Program-made: the position numbers and the translations under genes
From: Arenibacter algicola
GTDB taxonomy: Bacteria; Bacteroidota; Bacteroidia; Flavobacteriales; Flavobacteriaceae
DNA: 64,000 nt
Direction: 5' to 3'
Assembly: GCF_018860365.1 (NCBI RefSeq)
Contig: NZ_JAHKPO010000003.1
Coordinates: forward strand, 1,139,849-1,203,848
In this document: positions 1 through 9,650 of the stretch, piece by piece
How the letters are laid out: each line of letters begins with the position of its first letter
Position numbering within the stretch: the first letter of the stretch is position 1
Notes under the pieces: generated by a model
Seen by the model: the letters and a program-made list of their open reading frames with translations, nothing else
Told to the model about the DNA's origin: nothing
Database searches by the model: none

Positions 1-1
1 G

Positions 2-1174
2 ACGGCGGAGTATGTCCCTACTGCGGTCGAAAACATTGTAGAAAGAGCGGGAACACCTAGCAGAACCTTAAAATTGATTCGAAATTATCTACATCATGGG
101 GTATATGTGTTGCACGGCGAAAAGGACAATGTGGTTCCTACTTCTATTGCCCGTGACATGAGAGAGCGGTTGGGGCAGTTTCATCCAGATTTCACCTATT
201 ACGAATATCCAGGTGGCACGCATTGGTATGGGGACCATAGTGTAGATTGGGAACCAATTTTTAACCTATTTAAACAACGTACTATTCCTGAGGCCAAGGA
301 TATTAAAAAATTGGAGTTCAGTACGGGGTCTCCAGGAGTTTCTGCATCCTCGCATTTTATTGGTATCCATCAGCAACAAATACCATTTGAGGTTAGTTCC
401 TTTGATTTTTCATGGGATACCATTTTTAAAGTACAGACCAAAAATGTGTCTTTGTTGGAAATAGATTTTACACAATTGCCCGGGGATATTAATAACATTG
501 AGCTTAATGGAAAGGAGATTGCTATTCCATCAAAGGACAATACCTTTTTTAAGGAAATGGACGGGGTATGGAAAATTGTGGCCAAATCGTCCTTGGAGGA
601 AAAAGGCCCTCATAGGAATGGTGGCTTTAAGGATGCCTTTAGAAACAACGTGGTATTTGTTTATGCCACCAAAGGGTCACAAGCTGAGAATGATTGGTAT
701 TACAATAAAGCGAGGTTTGATGCGGATACTTTCTGGTATAAGGCCAATGGCAATATAGAATTGGTTGCGGATACCGACTTTTCCTTAAGAGATTATCCCA
801 ACCAAAATGTTGTTGTTTACGGTAATAAAAACAATAATGCTGCCTGGGATAAATTATTAAAAGATAGCCCCGTCCAAGTATTCAATAATAAATTAAATTT
901 TGGCAGTAGAAGTATCAGCGGCAACAATTGGGGCATGTATTTTATAGTTCCGAGAGCGGATAGCGATGTGGCCAGTGTTGGGGTGGTAACTGCTACGGGG
1001 CTTCTGGGAATGAAAGCCGCCTATGCCAACCATTATTTGGTGAACGGAACTACTTTTCCGGATTTGATGCTTTTTGATGAAACTGTATTGGCTCAAGGAA
1101 CTTCTGCAGTAAAATGTGCTGGATTTTTTGGTAATGATTGGTCCATTGAAAATGGTGATTTTGAATGGAAATAG
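2..1174 (+). CDS. C-terminal part of an S9-type peptidase/esterase (alpha/beta hydrolase), 5' end outside window
   Basis: The reading frame is open from base 2, so the gene starts before the window; the TTG at 74 is only an internal codon. The first ~80 visible residues are the end of an alpha/beta-hydrolase domain of the prolyl-oligopeptidase/acetyl-esterase kind: LHGEKDNVVP carries the catalytic Asp and GGTHWYGDHS the catalytic His. The nucleophile Ser must lie upstream and cannot be seen. About 280 further residues follow (beta-rich, no family recognised). A bidirectional terminator separates it from the convergent S10 peptidase gene. The hydrolase fold is inferred from the Asp/His motifs; the substrate is unknown. 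Confidence 0.75.
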   Translation, partial: TAEYVPTAVENIVERAGTPSRTLKLIRNYLHHGVYVLHGEKDNVVPTSIARDMRERLGQFHPDFTYYEYPGGTHWYGDHSVDWEPIFNLFKQRTIPEAKDIKKLEFSTGSPGVSASSHFIGIHQQQIPFEVSSFDFSWDTIFKVQTKNVSLLEIDFTQLPGDINNIELNGKEIAIPSKDNTFFKEMDGVWKIVAKSSLEEKGPHRNGGFKDAFRNNVVFVYATKGSQAENDWYYNKARFDADTFWYKANGNIELVADTDFSLRDYPNQNVVVYGNKNNNAAWDKLLKDSPVQVFNNKLNFGSRSISGNNWGMYFIVPRADSDVASVGVVTATGLLGMKAAYANHYLVNGTTFPDLMLFDETVLAQGTSAVKCAGFFGNDWSIENGDFEWK

Positions 1175-1179
1175 GATAT

Positions 1180-1250
1180 GGCCGTCCAAATGAATAAAAC
1201 CACAGTCAATTTAGAATCTAATGGGCTTATTATTTGGACGACCTTTTGCC
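1180..1250. terminator. Bidirectional terminator between convergent genes
   Basis: A 12-bp inverted repeat, GGCCGTCCAAAT at 1180-1191 and ATTTGGACGACC at 1232-1243, has one mismatch and is followed on the plus strand by a T-rich tail. The loop is long (~40 nt). It sits between the convergent stops at 1174 and 1253. Confidence 0.5.
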
Positions 1251-1252
1251 TT

Positions 1253-2758
1253 TTATTTTGATGCGTTTAGAATAAACTGGGAGACGTCTTTCTTGAATTT
1301 TTCCATGGAAGGTTTGTGAGTGTACATCATATGTCCGGCCTCATAATATTCCATAATAATATTATCCTTGATCTCCTTTTTAAGGCCCAAATGATTGATG
1401 CTGTGTTCTACTCCATAAAAAACAGTGGCAAGGTCATAGATGCCATTCAAGATCAAGACCTTCATGTTTGGATCTCTAGATAATGCCGTGGCCATGTCAA
1501 TACCGGTGTTGATTGCTGCTGTAGCACCCCATCTTTCATTCCCTTTGTGGGACCAATCCCATTTAAAGCCGTCCCTTCTGCCTGCGGTGAGGGAGTATAA
1601 CAAGTTTTTATTTACTTTTAGGTCACCGTAAAAATAATCCAGAAACCCGCTAATGTAGGCAGGGGAAATGGCCAGGCTTTGTGGATCATGACTTCCTTCC
1701 TGGGCAAGGAGATCTTCATTGATTCCGGTAAAGCGGGAATCCAGTCGGCCAACTATTTCACCTTTGTCCCTTAAGAATTCCGCAAAAAATTCTGATGCTG
1801 TTACCCTAAGATCGGCCTTTAGCCAATAGTTGGTGTCTGTGCCAGTGTAATAGGCAAGCTTTGATGCAATATTACTTTTTTCATTTTCAGAAAGTTGATC
1901 TCCTTTAAAGAGGGCAGGAGTGTACTCGTTTTCGGTAAAGGATCTAACTGTCTCAAGGAATTCGTATACATTTTCTGGTTTATCCGTTATTTTATTATGA
2001 TACCATGCTGTTGCCGCATAGGTAGGAAAATGAACTATATACGGTAAGTCGTCATTTGGCGGGAATAGTAGGGTCCGAAGGTCAAATACCGCAGATACCA
2101 TTATAACGCCGTTCATGGCAATTCCTTGGTTCAATAGGGTGTTCATTAAGCCTGCATTCCTAAAGGTCCCGTAACTTTCTCCCAATAAGAATTTGGGACT
2201 GTTCATGCGGTCATTGTGTATCAGAAACTGGGTAATGAACAAAGAAAGGCTGCGGATATCCTGGTCTACCCCCCAAAAGTCCTTAAACTTGGCCTTTCCT
2301 ATAGGTATGCTTAGACCGGTACCTACGGGATCTATCATTACCAGATCGGCTATATCCAGAATAGAGTAGTTGTTGTTGACAATTTTGTAGGGTGCCGCCG
2401 GTGTTGATTTCGGGTCGTCCACTACAATTCTTTTTGGCCCCAAAATACCCATGTGCAACCAAAAAGAGGAAGATCCGGGTCCTCCGTTAAAGGCAAAAAC
2501 TATTGGTCGTCTTTGTGTTGACAATCCTCTTTTGGAATCCCTTGTGTAGTAAGTAAAGCCCATTAATGCAATTGGCTTGTTGGATTCGTCCTTTACCTCA
2601 AAAGTTCCCGCTTTTGCCGTTAAATAAATGGTGTTGCCATTAATGGTAACACTTTGCATAGTGGTAGCTACTTCGGCTTTGGGTATAGAATCGTTTTCCT
2701 TATTGGGATAGCACAATTGTCCCAACAGCAGGGTAATAACTAGAATAAGGGCTTTCAT
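1253..2758 (-). CDS. Peptidase S10, serine carboxypeptidase family, exported
   Basis: 501 residues with an N-terminal hydrophobic signal segment (about 1-18). The S10 oxyanion motif NGGPGSSS is at 91-98, the nucleophile motif GESYG at 193-197 (Ser195), and the expected C-terminal Asp (LNGIYDLATVF) and His (YEAGHMMYTH) are both present, so the Ser-Asp-His triad looks complete. Family members remove C-terminal residues from peptides, here presumably in the periplasm or outside. It follows the GH20 gene by 112 bp in the same direction and may be co-transcribed with it. The exact substrate is unknown. Confidence 0.9.
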   Translation of the reverse strand: MKALILVITLLLGQLCYPNKENDSIPKAEVATTMQSVTINGNTIYLTAKAGTFEVKDESNKPIALMGFTYYTRDSKRGLSTQRRPIVFAFNGGPGSSSFWLHMGILGPKRIVVDDPKSTPAAPYKIVNNNYSILDIADLVMIDPVGTGLSIPIGKAKFKDFWGVDQDIRSLSLFITQFLIHNDRMNSPKFLLGESYGTFRNAGLMNTLLNQGIAMNGVIMVSAVFDLRTLLFPPNDDLPYIVHFPTYAATAWYHNKITDKPENVYEFLETVRSFTENEYTPALFKGDQLSENEKSNIASKLAYYTGTDTNYWLKADLRVTASEFFAEFLRDKGEIVGRLDSRFTGINEDLLAQEGSHDPQSLAISPAYISGFLDYFYGDLKVNKNLLYSLTAGRRDGFKWDWSHKGNERWGATAAINTGIDMATALSRDPNMKVLILNGIYDLATVFYGVEHSINHLGLKKEIKDNIIMEYYEAGHMMYTHKPSMEKFKKDVSQFILNASK

Positions 2759-2870
2759 TTGTTCAGTATTTAAATTGGGTTAAATAGCCAAACAGGTAAA
2801 GTCTGATAATTAGGGGCTTACAATATATTAAATATATAGATTATAGCCGATAGTATTGCTTAATGAATAA

Positions 2871-4490
2871 TTAGTCCTTATCAATAGTTTTGTAGGTATA
2901 CTTGCTTTTTTTCCAGTCTATGAGTTCCGAAGGGTAGTATTTTACATTCATTTTATCCAAATATGGAGCCTGATTGCCCAACCTTACTTTGTAATTTTCC
3001 CAATTTCTGTTTTCTTCGGTACTCCAACTAAGTTCGGAATAACCGATCATCCTGGGAAAGGCCAAATATTCCACTTCATCCATATTGCTAACGGTCTCTG
3101 ACCATAAAGGTGCTTCAATTCCCAAAATATTTTCCTTATTGATTCCCTTGACATATCTTTCTGGTGTCCAAACATAGCCTGTATCCACGGGAATGTAGCC
3201 TGCCCAATGAAGTCCGTATTTGGAAAGGGTATCATATTGCATATCCAGATAGGCTTTTTTTCCTGGGGATAATATTATTTTCAATCCTTTTTTCACAGCC
3301 AGTTTAGCATTTTCTTCGTTGGCCCAAAACTGTGCAATGGCAGAGGTATCAATGTCAGCATGCACAATTTCATCCCATCCTATCATTTTTTTTCCGTATT
3401 TCTTTACAATTTTGTCCACTTTGGAAACAAAATGGATAAAATCCTTCTTCTTGGTAACATGACTTTCATCGCCGCCGGCATGAAAATACGGACCGGGAGT
3501 AATGGCCGATATTTCCCTTACGACATCATCTATAAATGCATAAACAGTATCCTTACGTGTGTCAAAGGTGCTAAACCCAACTTCGGTACCCGTATAAATT
3601 TTGGGCGTTTTTCCGTTTCCATTTAGAATGGGATAGGAAACCGATGCTGCATTCGTATGCCCAGGCATATCTATTTCAGGAATTATGGTTATAAAATGTT
3701 TAGCGGCATAGGCTACAATGTCCTTATATTCCTCTTGGGTGTAAAAGCCACCTGGACCGCCACCCACTTCAGAACTTCCACCTATTTCGGTAAGCTTGGG
3801 CCATGATTTAATTTCTATCCTCCAGCCTTGGTCATCTGCAAGGTGCAAATGCAAGGCGTTAATTTTATAATAGGCCAATATGTCGATATACTTTTTTACA
3901 TCCTCCACCCCAAAGAAATGTCGAGCCACATCCAACATAGACCCCCTATATTCAAAATTCGGATTGTCTATGATCTTACCAGTGGGAATCAACCACATTT
4001 TATTTTCAGAAAGGGTGTCATTACTGGTCTCTGGAATAATTTGCCTTATGGTCTGTATTCCCCTAAAGGCACCTTCGGCCGTTTTTGCATTAAGGATTAT
4101 AGAATCTTGGGTTATGTACAGGTCGTAACCTTCCTTGGATGAAAATTCAGTGCTATCGGACTGATTAATAAAAATAATCCGCTGGGAGGTGGTATTGGTT
4201 GAAGAATTTACCGCCAAGTCCAAATTGGTCTGCCATTTTATTTTTTCCGATAAGAACTCGCCAACCTCAGGAAAACCTGCAGCATTTTGAGATGTATAGA
4301 TAATAGTGTTTTTATCCAACCCAAAGGCACTATTGGTGGGGATTATCCTAAGGGGTTTGGGAATTAAATTTTCCGCAGTCAGATCTGTCATTGGAAAGTT
4401 GATTACTTTCTTTTTTTCCTGTTGACAGGCTACAAAGGCAGTAAAAACTATCAGTACTACTAGCGATTTAAATAGAATTGATTTTTTCAT
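2871..4490 (-). CDS. Beta-N-acetylhexosaminidase, glycoside hydrolase family 20, lipoprotein
   Basis: 539 residues. The signal peptide ends in a lipobox-like FVAC with lipidated Cys22, so the protein is probably anchored to a membrane and faces the periplasm or cell surface. A GH20b-like N-terminal domain (about 45-170) precedes the catalytic barrel (about 178-520). The signature HAGGDESH lies at 337-344; Asp341-Glu342 are the substrate-assisting and acid/base residues of the family, which releases terminal GlcNAc/GalNAc from chitin, glycoproteins or murein fragments. The SGNH hydrolase gene is 46 bp upstream in the same direction, suggesting a two-gene unit acting on decorated (for example O-acetylated) amino sugars. 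Confidence 0.93.
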   Translation of the reverse strand: MKKSILFKSLVVLIVFTAFVACQQEKKKVINFPMTDLTAENLIPKPLRIIPTNSAFGLDKNTIIYTSQNAAGFPEVGEFLSEKIKWQTNLDLAVNSSTNTTSQRIIFINQSDSTEFSSKEGYDLYITQDSIILNAKTAEGAFRGIQTIRQIIPETSNDTLSENKMWLIPTGKIIDNPNFEYRGSMLDVARHFFGVEDVKKYIDILAYYKINALHLHLADDQGWRIEIKSWPKLTEIGGSSEVGGGPGGFYTQEEYKDIVAYAAKHFITIIPEIDMPGHTNAASVSYPILNGNGKTPKIYTGTEVGFSTFDTRKDTVYAFIDDVVREISAITPGPYFHAGGDESHVTKKKDFIHFVSKVDKIVKKYGKKMIGWDEIVHADIDTSAIAQFWANEENAKLAVKKGLKIILSPGKKAYLDMQYDTLSKYGLHWAGYIPVDTGYVWTPERYVKGINKENILGIEAPLWSETVSNMDEVEYLAFPRMIGYSELSWSTEENRNWENYKVRLGNQAPYLDKMNVKYYPSELIDWKKSKYTYKTIDKD

Positions 4491-4536
4491 TTAGAGAGAT
4501 TGTATTAGTATTATTTGGTTGTTCCTGTCCTTAGGA

Positions 4537-5181
4537 TCAATTCATATAAGGTTTGATGACAGAAAACCACAGGTCGTACCCCTTACTGTTCATATGAAGT
4601 CCGTCACCTATAAAGATATCCTGTTTCACTTGTTTTCCATCCATCATCACATCCCATACATTGGCGAACTGCAAGGTACTGTCCTCTTCACATAGCTTTT
4701 CGAACGCCCTGTTCAATCTCATGTATTTTCTTTTTAGGTTCCACCTTGCCAAACTTGGTTTTGCTGCTATGATCACCACCTGGGTTGCATTATTTCTTTC
4801 CCTAATCTTATTTATGATTTCACGGGTGGTATCTATAATATCTTTGGTCTTTTTCTTGGCAGCAATATCATTATCGCCTTCGTAGATAAAAACCTTCTTG
4901 GGATTATATTGTAATATGAGCTCGTTGTAATACCGGAAGAGATCGGAAGATTGGGATCCGCCAAAGCCCGAGTTGATTATTTGGTGGTCAGGAAACATGG
5001 ATTCCAAGTTTTTCCACATTCTAATGCTGGAACTACCGGTAAATACTATGGTTTCTTTGGAGGAATCCCAGTGGGATTCATATTTTTTCTGAATGGCCTT
5101 TACCTCATTTTGAAAGGCCGGGGTTTTTTGGCCATAACCAAGGAACGCCAAAGAAAGGAATAAATAAGTGAGTTTTTTCAA
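4537..5181 (-). CDS. SGNH/GDSL-family hydrolase, exported
   Basis: 214 residues with a short signal peptide (about 1-17). SGNH blocks are visible in order: nucleophile block FTGSSSIR (Ser around 50-52), GGSQSS, the GxND block GDNDIA, and the final DGLHMNSKGY block supplying catalytic Asp and His. Family members hydrolyse O-acyl esters on sugars, lipids or acetylated glycans. It is the first gene of a likely unit with the downstream GH20 hexosaminidase, so carbohydrate de-acylation is the best guess; this is inferred from context. Confidence 0.85.
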   Translation of the reverse strand: MKKLTYLFLSLAFLGYGQKTPAFQNEVKAIQKKYESHWDSSKETIVFTGSSSIRMWKNLESMFPDHQIINSGFGGSQSSDLFRYYNELILQYNPKKVFIYEGDNDIAAKKKTKDIIDTTREIINKIRERNNATQVVIIAAKPSLARWNLKRKYMRLNRAFEKLCEEDSTLQFANVWDVMMDGKQVKQDIFIGDGLHMNSKGYDLWFSVIKPYMN

Positions 5182-5396
5182 TGCATTTAAATTAAAGGTT
5201 TAAATTAAAATATTTATTGTTCTTGACAAATAATTTTCGACAGGGAACATTGGTTGTTCGCTAATGGTAAAATCCAGCATTGGTTGACATTAGATTAAGG
5301 TTGATGTCGAGGTACCACAGTCTTTAAGCTACTGGCCATTGGTAAAGCCCTGGTATCACGTTGTCAGTGAGCAAGTAGGTTAGGTGCCCAAAACGG

Positions 5397-5903
5397 TCAT
5401 CCAGTAAAAGGTATAGGGTTTTTCATTGTTGTGTTGATTAGTATTTTGTGATGAGCGACTGGTAAACCATTTGCCCCTTGATCCAAATCCTGGGCAACCT
5501 TTAGATTCTTGAACTGGGGTAAATATTTGGAGACCGGATCCGCAAGATAGAAATATCCTTCCTCATATAACATCATAAACCCTGCGGTTACGATAGGCTT
5601 TGTCATGGACATGATATGGAACAATTGATCTTGTTCAATAGGGATCTTATCTGCCATACTACTATATCTAAAGGCTATTTCGTGAACAATTTCTCCCCTT
5701 CTCATAACATAGGAAGCGGCACCAAGAGCCCTTCTTTCGTTTATTTCTTTTTTAAGAAAATGATCATATCGGTTTAGCTTTTCCTTATCAATTCCCGATA
5801 TGGTTACACTTGGCAGGGCATTGGAACCAGTTTGCCCATTGATAGGCATCACCAGGATTAATAGAAGGAACAGTAGCGTTATAAATGGGTTATTGTATTT
5901 CAA
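5397..5903 (-). pseudogene. Truncated beta-lactamase-related serine hydrolase
   Basis: 168 residues with a signal peptide (about 1-23) and the start of a beta-lactamase/DD-peptidase-like domain. The SxxK motif SMTK (Ser99-Lys102) sits in the usual context HIMSMTKP, followed by MMLYEEGYFYLADPVSKY, typical of the class C-related family. Members normally run to ~400 residues with a YxN motif and a C-terminal triad; here the frame stops soon after the YLPQF segment, and the last ~25 residues do not resemble the family. The 215 bases down to the next gene give only short broken frames. I call it a decayed gene; a truncated product may still be made but should be inactive. Confidence 0.7.
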
Positions 5904-6036
5904 GGTTTTCTATGTATTTCAAGATTTTCATGAATTTAACTTTTAAAGATAAGATTTAAAAATTGTTCCATTAACTCCTTAATTGTTATTATATTAGAGT
6001 AATTGGCCATACCAATACCAACAAACCAAAAATACT

Positions 6037-8247
6037 ATGCCCATCCAGAAATTTGTTTTTGTTCTTTTCGCCGTTTTATGTTTGTCTAAAATTGGATATT
6101 CCCAAAACCCCGATTTTGATAATGACAACCAAACACGACCAACCGCTATTGCAGTTCCCATTGAAACCGAACCTATGATCGACGGAAATATTCTAAAAGA
6201 TGAGGTTTGGCAAAAGATAGAACCGTTTGGGGGCTTATTACAAAGTCAACCTAATTACGGGCAAATGGCCAGTGAACGCACGGAGATAAGAATTGCCTAT
6301 ACGGAACATACTTTTTATTTGGCAGTAGTCTGTTATGATTCGGACCCTGATGGCCTCGTAGTCTCCGATGCTAGGAGGGATGCTTTGTTGGACAACACCG
6401 ATGCCTTTCTTTTTATAGTGGATACCTATAAGGATAATCAGAATGGTTTTATTTTTGGAACCAATTCCCTTGGAGTGGAATATGATGCCCAGGTAGATAA
6501 TGAAGGCCAGGGTAACCAGAATACTAATAGGCAACAAGGCGGTACCATAGGTGGCTTTAATTTAAACTGGGATGGTTCGTGGAAGGTCAGGACTTCAGTG
6601 CACGACGAAGGTTGGAGTGCAGAATTTGCCATTCCTTTGCGTACCATAAGATTTCAGCCTGGCAAGGATTGGGGCATTAATTTTCGCAGAAATATAAGGA
6701 AGACCAATGAAATTGTTTATTGGTCGCCAATGCCTATAGGTTTTAACTTAAATAGACTTTCCTTGGCCGGCACCCTTACGGGCCTAAATCTTAAAACCCC
6801 AAGAAACTTAAAGGTTATTCCCTATGTGCTGGGGCAGTTGGCCAAAGATTTTGAAGCCGAGGACCCTAAGGCCAAATTTACGCCCGAGGTGGGTGGGGAT
6901 ATAAAATTTAGTATTACACCAAGTCTTACTTTGGATCTTACCTATAACACCGATTTTGCCCAGGTTGAGGTAGATGAACAACAGGTGAACCTGGATCGTT
7001 TTAATTTGTTTTTTCCAGAAAAACGTCCCTTCTTTTTAGAGAATGCAGGCTTGTTCAGTGTTGGGAGTCCAGGGGAAGTAGACCTGTTTTTTAGTAGACG
7101 TATTGGAATAGGGGATGATGGAAATATAGTTCCCATAATTGGAGGGGCCAGATTATCCGGAAAATTGGACCGGACCAATGTTGGACTTTTAACCATGTTT
7201 ACGGATGAGGTTGAAGATGCAGGGATACAAAAGAATAATTTTACGGTAGCACGAGTAAACCATGAATTTAAAGGTCGTTCCGCCTTGGGTGCAGCATTTA
7301 TTAATCGTTCAGGAATAGGTATCGAAGATGACTTTAATAGTACCATAGCCCTGGATGGAAAACTGGGTTTGGGGCGTAAGGCTAGAATGACCGGATTTTA
7401 TGCCCGTACCAATGGACCAACAGATACCATAAATGAGCATTCTTTCCGGCTCAAAACCGACTACATTTGGAACAGTTGGGAAATAGGAGCAGGGTATACC
7501 GAGGTTGGAGAAGGCTTTAATCCTGAAGTTGGTTTTTTACAGCGTTCGGCCTTCAGGAAGCCGGAGGCCCGCATCTTATATCACTATAGACCAAAAAACG
7601 AAAACTCGGTAATACTGGAATTAAGGCCTCATATTTCCTACAACAGTTTTTGGAATTTTGAGGGCTTTCAGGAAACTAGTTATACCCATATTGACAACCA
7701 TTGGGAGTTTAAAAGTGGAATGGAAATCCATACCGGTCTAAACCTTACCACAGAAGGGGTTTTAGATCCTTTTGAAATTTCAGACGGGGTTACCGTGCTG
7801 CCCGGTACCTATAGGCACTCGGAATCCCAATTGGTTTTCTTTACCAATAAGAGTAAGCCAGTCGCTATAAATATTCGTTCGGTGATCGGCGGTTCATTTG
7901 GGGGAAAACGTTATCAGCAAAGTGGCACCTTGAGCATACGATTGGGAGATAAATTCAATTCCGATTTTATTTATCTCTACAACAATTACCAATTACCTGT
8001 AGGTGATTTTACGGCTAATATTTTCCGAAGTCAAATGACCTATTCCTTTAGGCCAAATCTGTATGTTCAGAGTTTGGTACAGAACAATTCCGCAAATGAA
8101 CTGTGGGCGGTAAATTTACGATTGGGCTGGTTGCAGCGTGCCAATACAGGTCTTTTTGTGGTGTACAATTACAACCTTAGAGAAGGTGACCCCACAAATA
8201 ATAGTATTATCATTAAATATAGTCGAATGTTCGATTTGATCAATTAA
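6037..8247 (+). CDS. DUF5916 protein: CBM9-like domain plus outer-membrane barrel
   Basis: 736 residues with a signal peptide (about 1-22, ending GYSQ). Residues ~37-250 look like the carbohydrate-binding family 9-like fold found at the front of DUF5916 proteins (PMIDGNILKDEVWQ opening; NGFIFGTNSLGVEYD). The rest (~255-736) is rich in alternating aromatic beta strands, with the conserved segment FFPEKRPFFLENAGLF, and ends in a C-terminal aromatic/hydrophobic strand, consistent with a beta-barrel. The family is common in Bacteroidota and lacks a settled biochemical role. It is transcribed alone and faces a convergent EthD gene. Confidence 0.88.
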   Translation: MPIQKFVFVLFAVLCLSKIGYSQNPDFDNDNQTRPTAIAVPIETEPMIDGNILKDEVWQKIEPFGGLLQSQPNYGQMASERTEIRIAYTEHTFYLAVVCYDSDPDGLVVSDARRDALLDNTDAFLFIVDTYKDNQNGFIFGTNSLGVEYDAQVDNEGQGNQNTNRQQGGTIGGFNLNWDGSWKVRTSVHDEGWSAEFAIPLRTIRFQPGKDWGINFRRNIRKTNEIVYWSPMPIGFNLNRLSLAGTLTGLNLKTPRNLKVIPYVLGQLAKDFEAEDPKAKFTPEVGGDIKFSITPSLTLDLTYNTDFAQVEVDEQQVNLDRFNLFFPEKRPFFLENAGLFSVGSPGEVDLFFSRRIGIGDDGNIVPIIGGARLSGKLDRTNVGLLTMFTDEVEDAGIQKNNFTVARVNHEFKGRSALGAAFINRSGIGIEDDFNSTIALDGKLGLGRKARMTGFYARTNGPTDTINEHSFRLKTDYIWNSWEIGAGYTEVGEGFNPEVGFLQRSAFRKPEARILYHYRPKNENSVILELRPHISYNSFWNFEGFQETSYTHIDNHWEFKSGMEIHTGLNLTTEGVLDPFEISDGVTVLPGTYRHSESQLVFFTNKSKPVAINIRSVIGGSFGGKRYQQSGTLSIRLGDKFNSDFIYLYNNYQLPVGDFTANIFRSQMTYSFRPNLYVQSLVQNNSANELWAVNLRLGWLQRANTGLFVVYNYNLREGDPTNNSIIIKYSRMFDLIN

Positions 8248-8270
8248 GTTGGTAGACTATCCTAACTTTT

Positions 8271-8594
8271 TTAAATGATTACCTCACTAATTTGAACAAC
8301 AGGTTCAATATTAGTAAAATTAGGAAGATCTCCCATAATTTTTTCTGCATTCGGACCGAAGGAATTTTGAAATGAATCCATAGATGCAAAATATAAATTT
8401 CCCATTGCTGCATAGGTAGCAGTTGAGCCAGGGGTGCCTCCTCCCAGACCTTTTTCAATGGTTGCAGCCTTCACTGAATCCCCTAATAATTCTCCAACCA
8501 AGGATATGTGTTGGTTGCTGTAATAATCCATATCAAATTTTTTGCCTGCTCCGTTAGGATACAAAACACTTACTTTAATCATTCCTTTTTTCAT
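8271..8594 (-). CDS. EthD family protein (dimeric ferredoxin-like barrel)
   Basis: 107 residues. The opening MIKVSVLYPNGAGKKFDMDYY and the HISLV segment are typical of EthD-domain proteins, small dimeric alpha+beta barrels known from ether and polyketide metabolism but mostly of unknown role in bacteria. Translation may start at the listed ATG or at Met5 (8582). It lies 115 bp downstream of the SMP-30 gene on the same strand. No substrate can be inferred. Confidence 0.8.
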   Translation of the reverse strand: MKKGMIKVSVLYPNGAGKKFDMDYYSNQHISLVGELLGDSVKAATIEKGLGGGTPGSTATYAAMGNLYFASMDSFQNSFGPNAEKIMGDLPNFTNIEPVVQISEVII

Positions 8595-8709
8595 GATTGT
8601 CTGTATTAATTGTTTTTTTGTTCTTATCTCAGGACACCCTTTTTGTTTAGAGTTTCTGATTAAAAGTGTCTTTATTATCTTGGCTATAAGTTTACGGTAA
8701 TCACTTATA

Positions 8710-9606
8710 TTATCTAATTCCGTGTACGTTCATATCCAAGGTATACAATGAGGTCATGGCCGTTATAAATAATGTTTTTTGGTTTTTTCCTCCAAAGGTT
8801 ACATTGGCCGTCCATTTCTGATCTATAGGAATATGTAGAATTTGTTCACCTTGGGGATTAAAAACCGTAACCCCATCCCCTGTAAGGTATACATTGCCTT
8901 GGTTGTCCATTGTCATGCCATCCGAGCCCATATTGGCAAACAGGGCTTTATTGCCTAAGCTGGCATCGGGATTTATGGTATAGGAATAGGTTTTTTTATC
9001 ACCTATATCGGCAATATATAAACGGGTACCATCTTTACTGCCAATAATGCCATTTGGCCTTACGTAGTCCTCGGCCACAATAATAATATCCTTTTGATCG
9101 GGAGTAAGGTAGTAAACACGCTGTTCTTCTATCTCCTGTTCAGTTCTCGTCCAATACGGACGTTTATAAAAAGGGTCCGTAAAATATATGCCTCCTTTTG
9201 GGTCTATCCATAGATCATTGGGACCGTTTAATTTTTTGCCTTCAAAATCATCAATTAGGACCGTGACATTTTTTTGGGAATCTATTCGCCAAAGTTGATT
9301 TTTATCATCGGCACAGGACAAAAGATTTCCTTGGTGGTCAAAATAGAGTCCGTTGGATCTCCCGGAAGGCTCCATATATACGGATACGGCTTTATCCTTC
9401 GCAGACCACTTAATGATACGATCGTTGGGCTGGTCTGTGAAAAACACATCCCCGTTGGGAGCCACAGCAGGTCCTTCGGTAAAGGAGTATTCCGATGACA
9501 CTAACTGTACTTTGGCATCCTTGGCGATGAGGGAGGTTTGTAACGATTTGCAGGATAGGGAAAACAGTATGGGTAATGCTAAAAATAGATTTATAACTTT
9601 TTTCAT
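8710..9606 (-). CDS. SMP-30/gluconolactonase-like lipoprotein
   Basis: 298 residues. The signal peptide ends in a lipobox-like SLSC (Cys19). The SMP-30/LRE six-bladed propeller is recognisable from SEYSFTEGPAVAPNGDVFFTD, GPNDLWIDPKGGIYFTDP and NGIIGSKDGTRLYIAD; these supply the usual metal ligands Glu, Asn and Asp. Family members hydrolyse sugar lactones. It is the last of three closely spaced minus-strand genes (TolB-like, DUF3500, SMP-30; gaps 42 and 44 bp), so it probably acts in the periplasm in an oxidative sugar route. That role is inferred. Confidence 0.87.
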   Translation of the reverse strand: MKKVINLFLALPILFSLSCKSLQTSLIAKDAKVQLVSSEYSFTEGPAVAPNGDVFFTDQPNDRIIKWSAKDKAVSVYMEPSGRSNGLYFDHQGNLLSCADDKNQLWRIDSQKNVTVLIDDFEGKKLNGPNDLWIDPKGGIYFTDPFYKRPYWTRTEQEIEEQRVYYLTPDQKDIIIVAEDYVRPNGIIGSKDGTRLYIADIGDKKTYSYTINPDASLGNKALFANMGSDGMTMDNQGNVYLTGDGVTVFNPQGEQILHIPIDQKWTANVTFGGKNQKTLFITAMTSLYTLDMNVHGIR

Positions 9607-9650
9607 CTCGTTATTATATGCCGTAAAACTTAAGTTCTTATTTTCTGAAA

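Noticed and set aside
8246..8270. Possible terminator between DUF5916 and EthD genes
   Set aside because: The AAGTTGG/CCTAACTT pairing needs a bulge and is too weak to list as a feature, although a T-run follows it.
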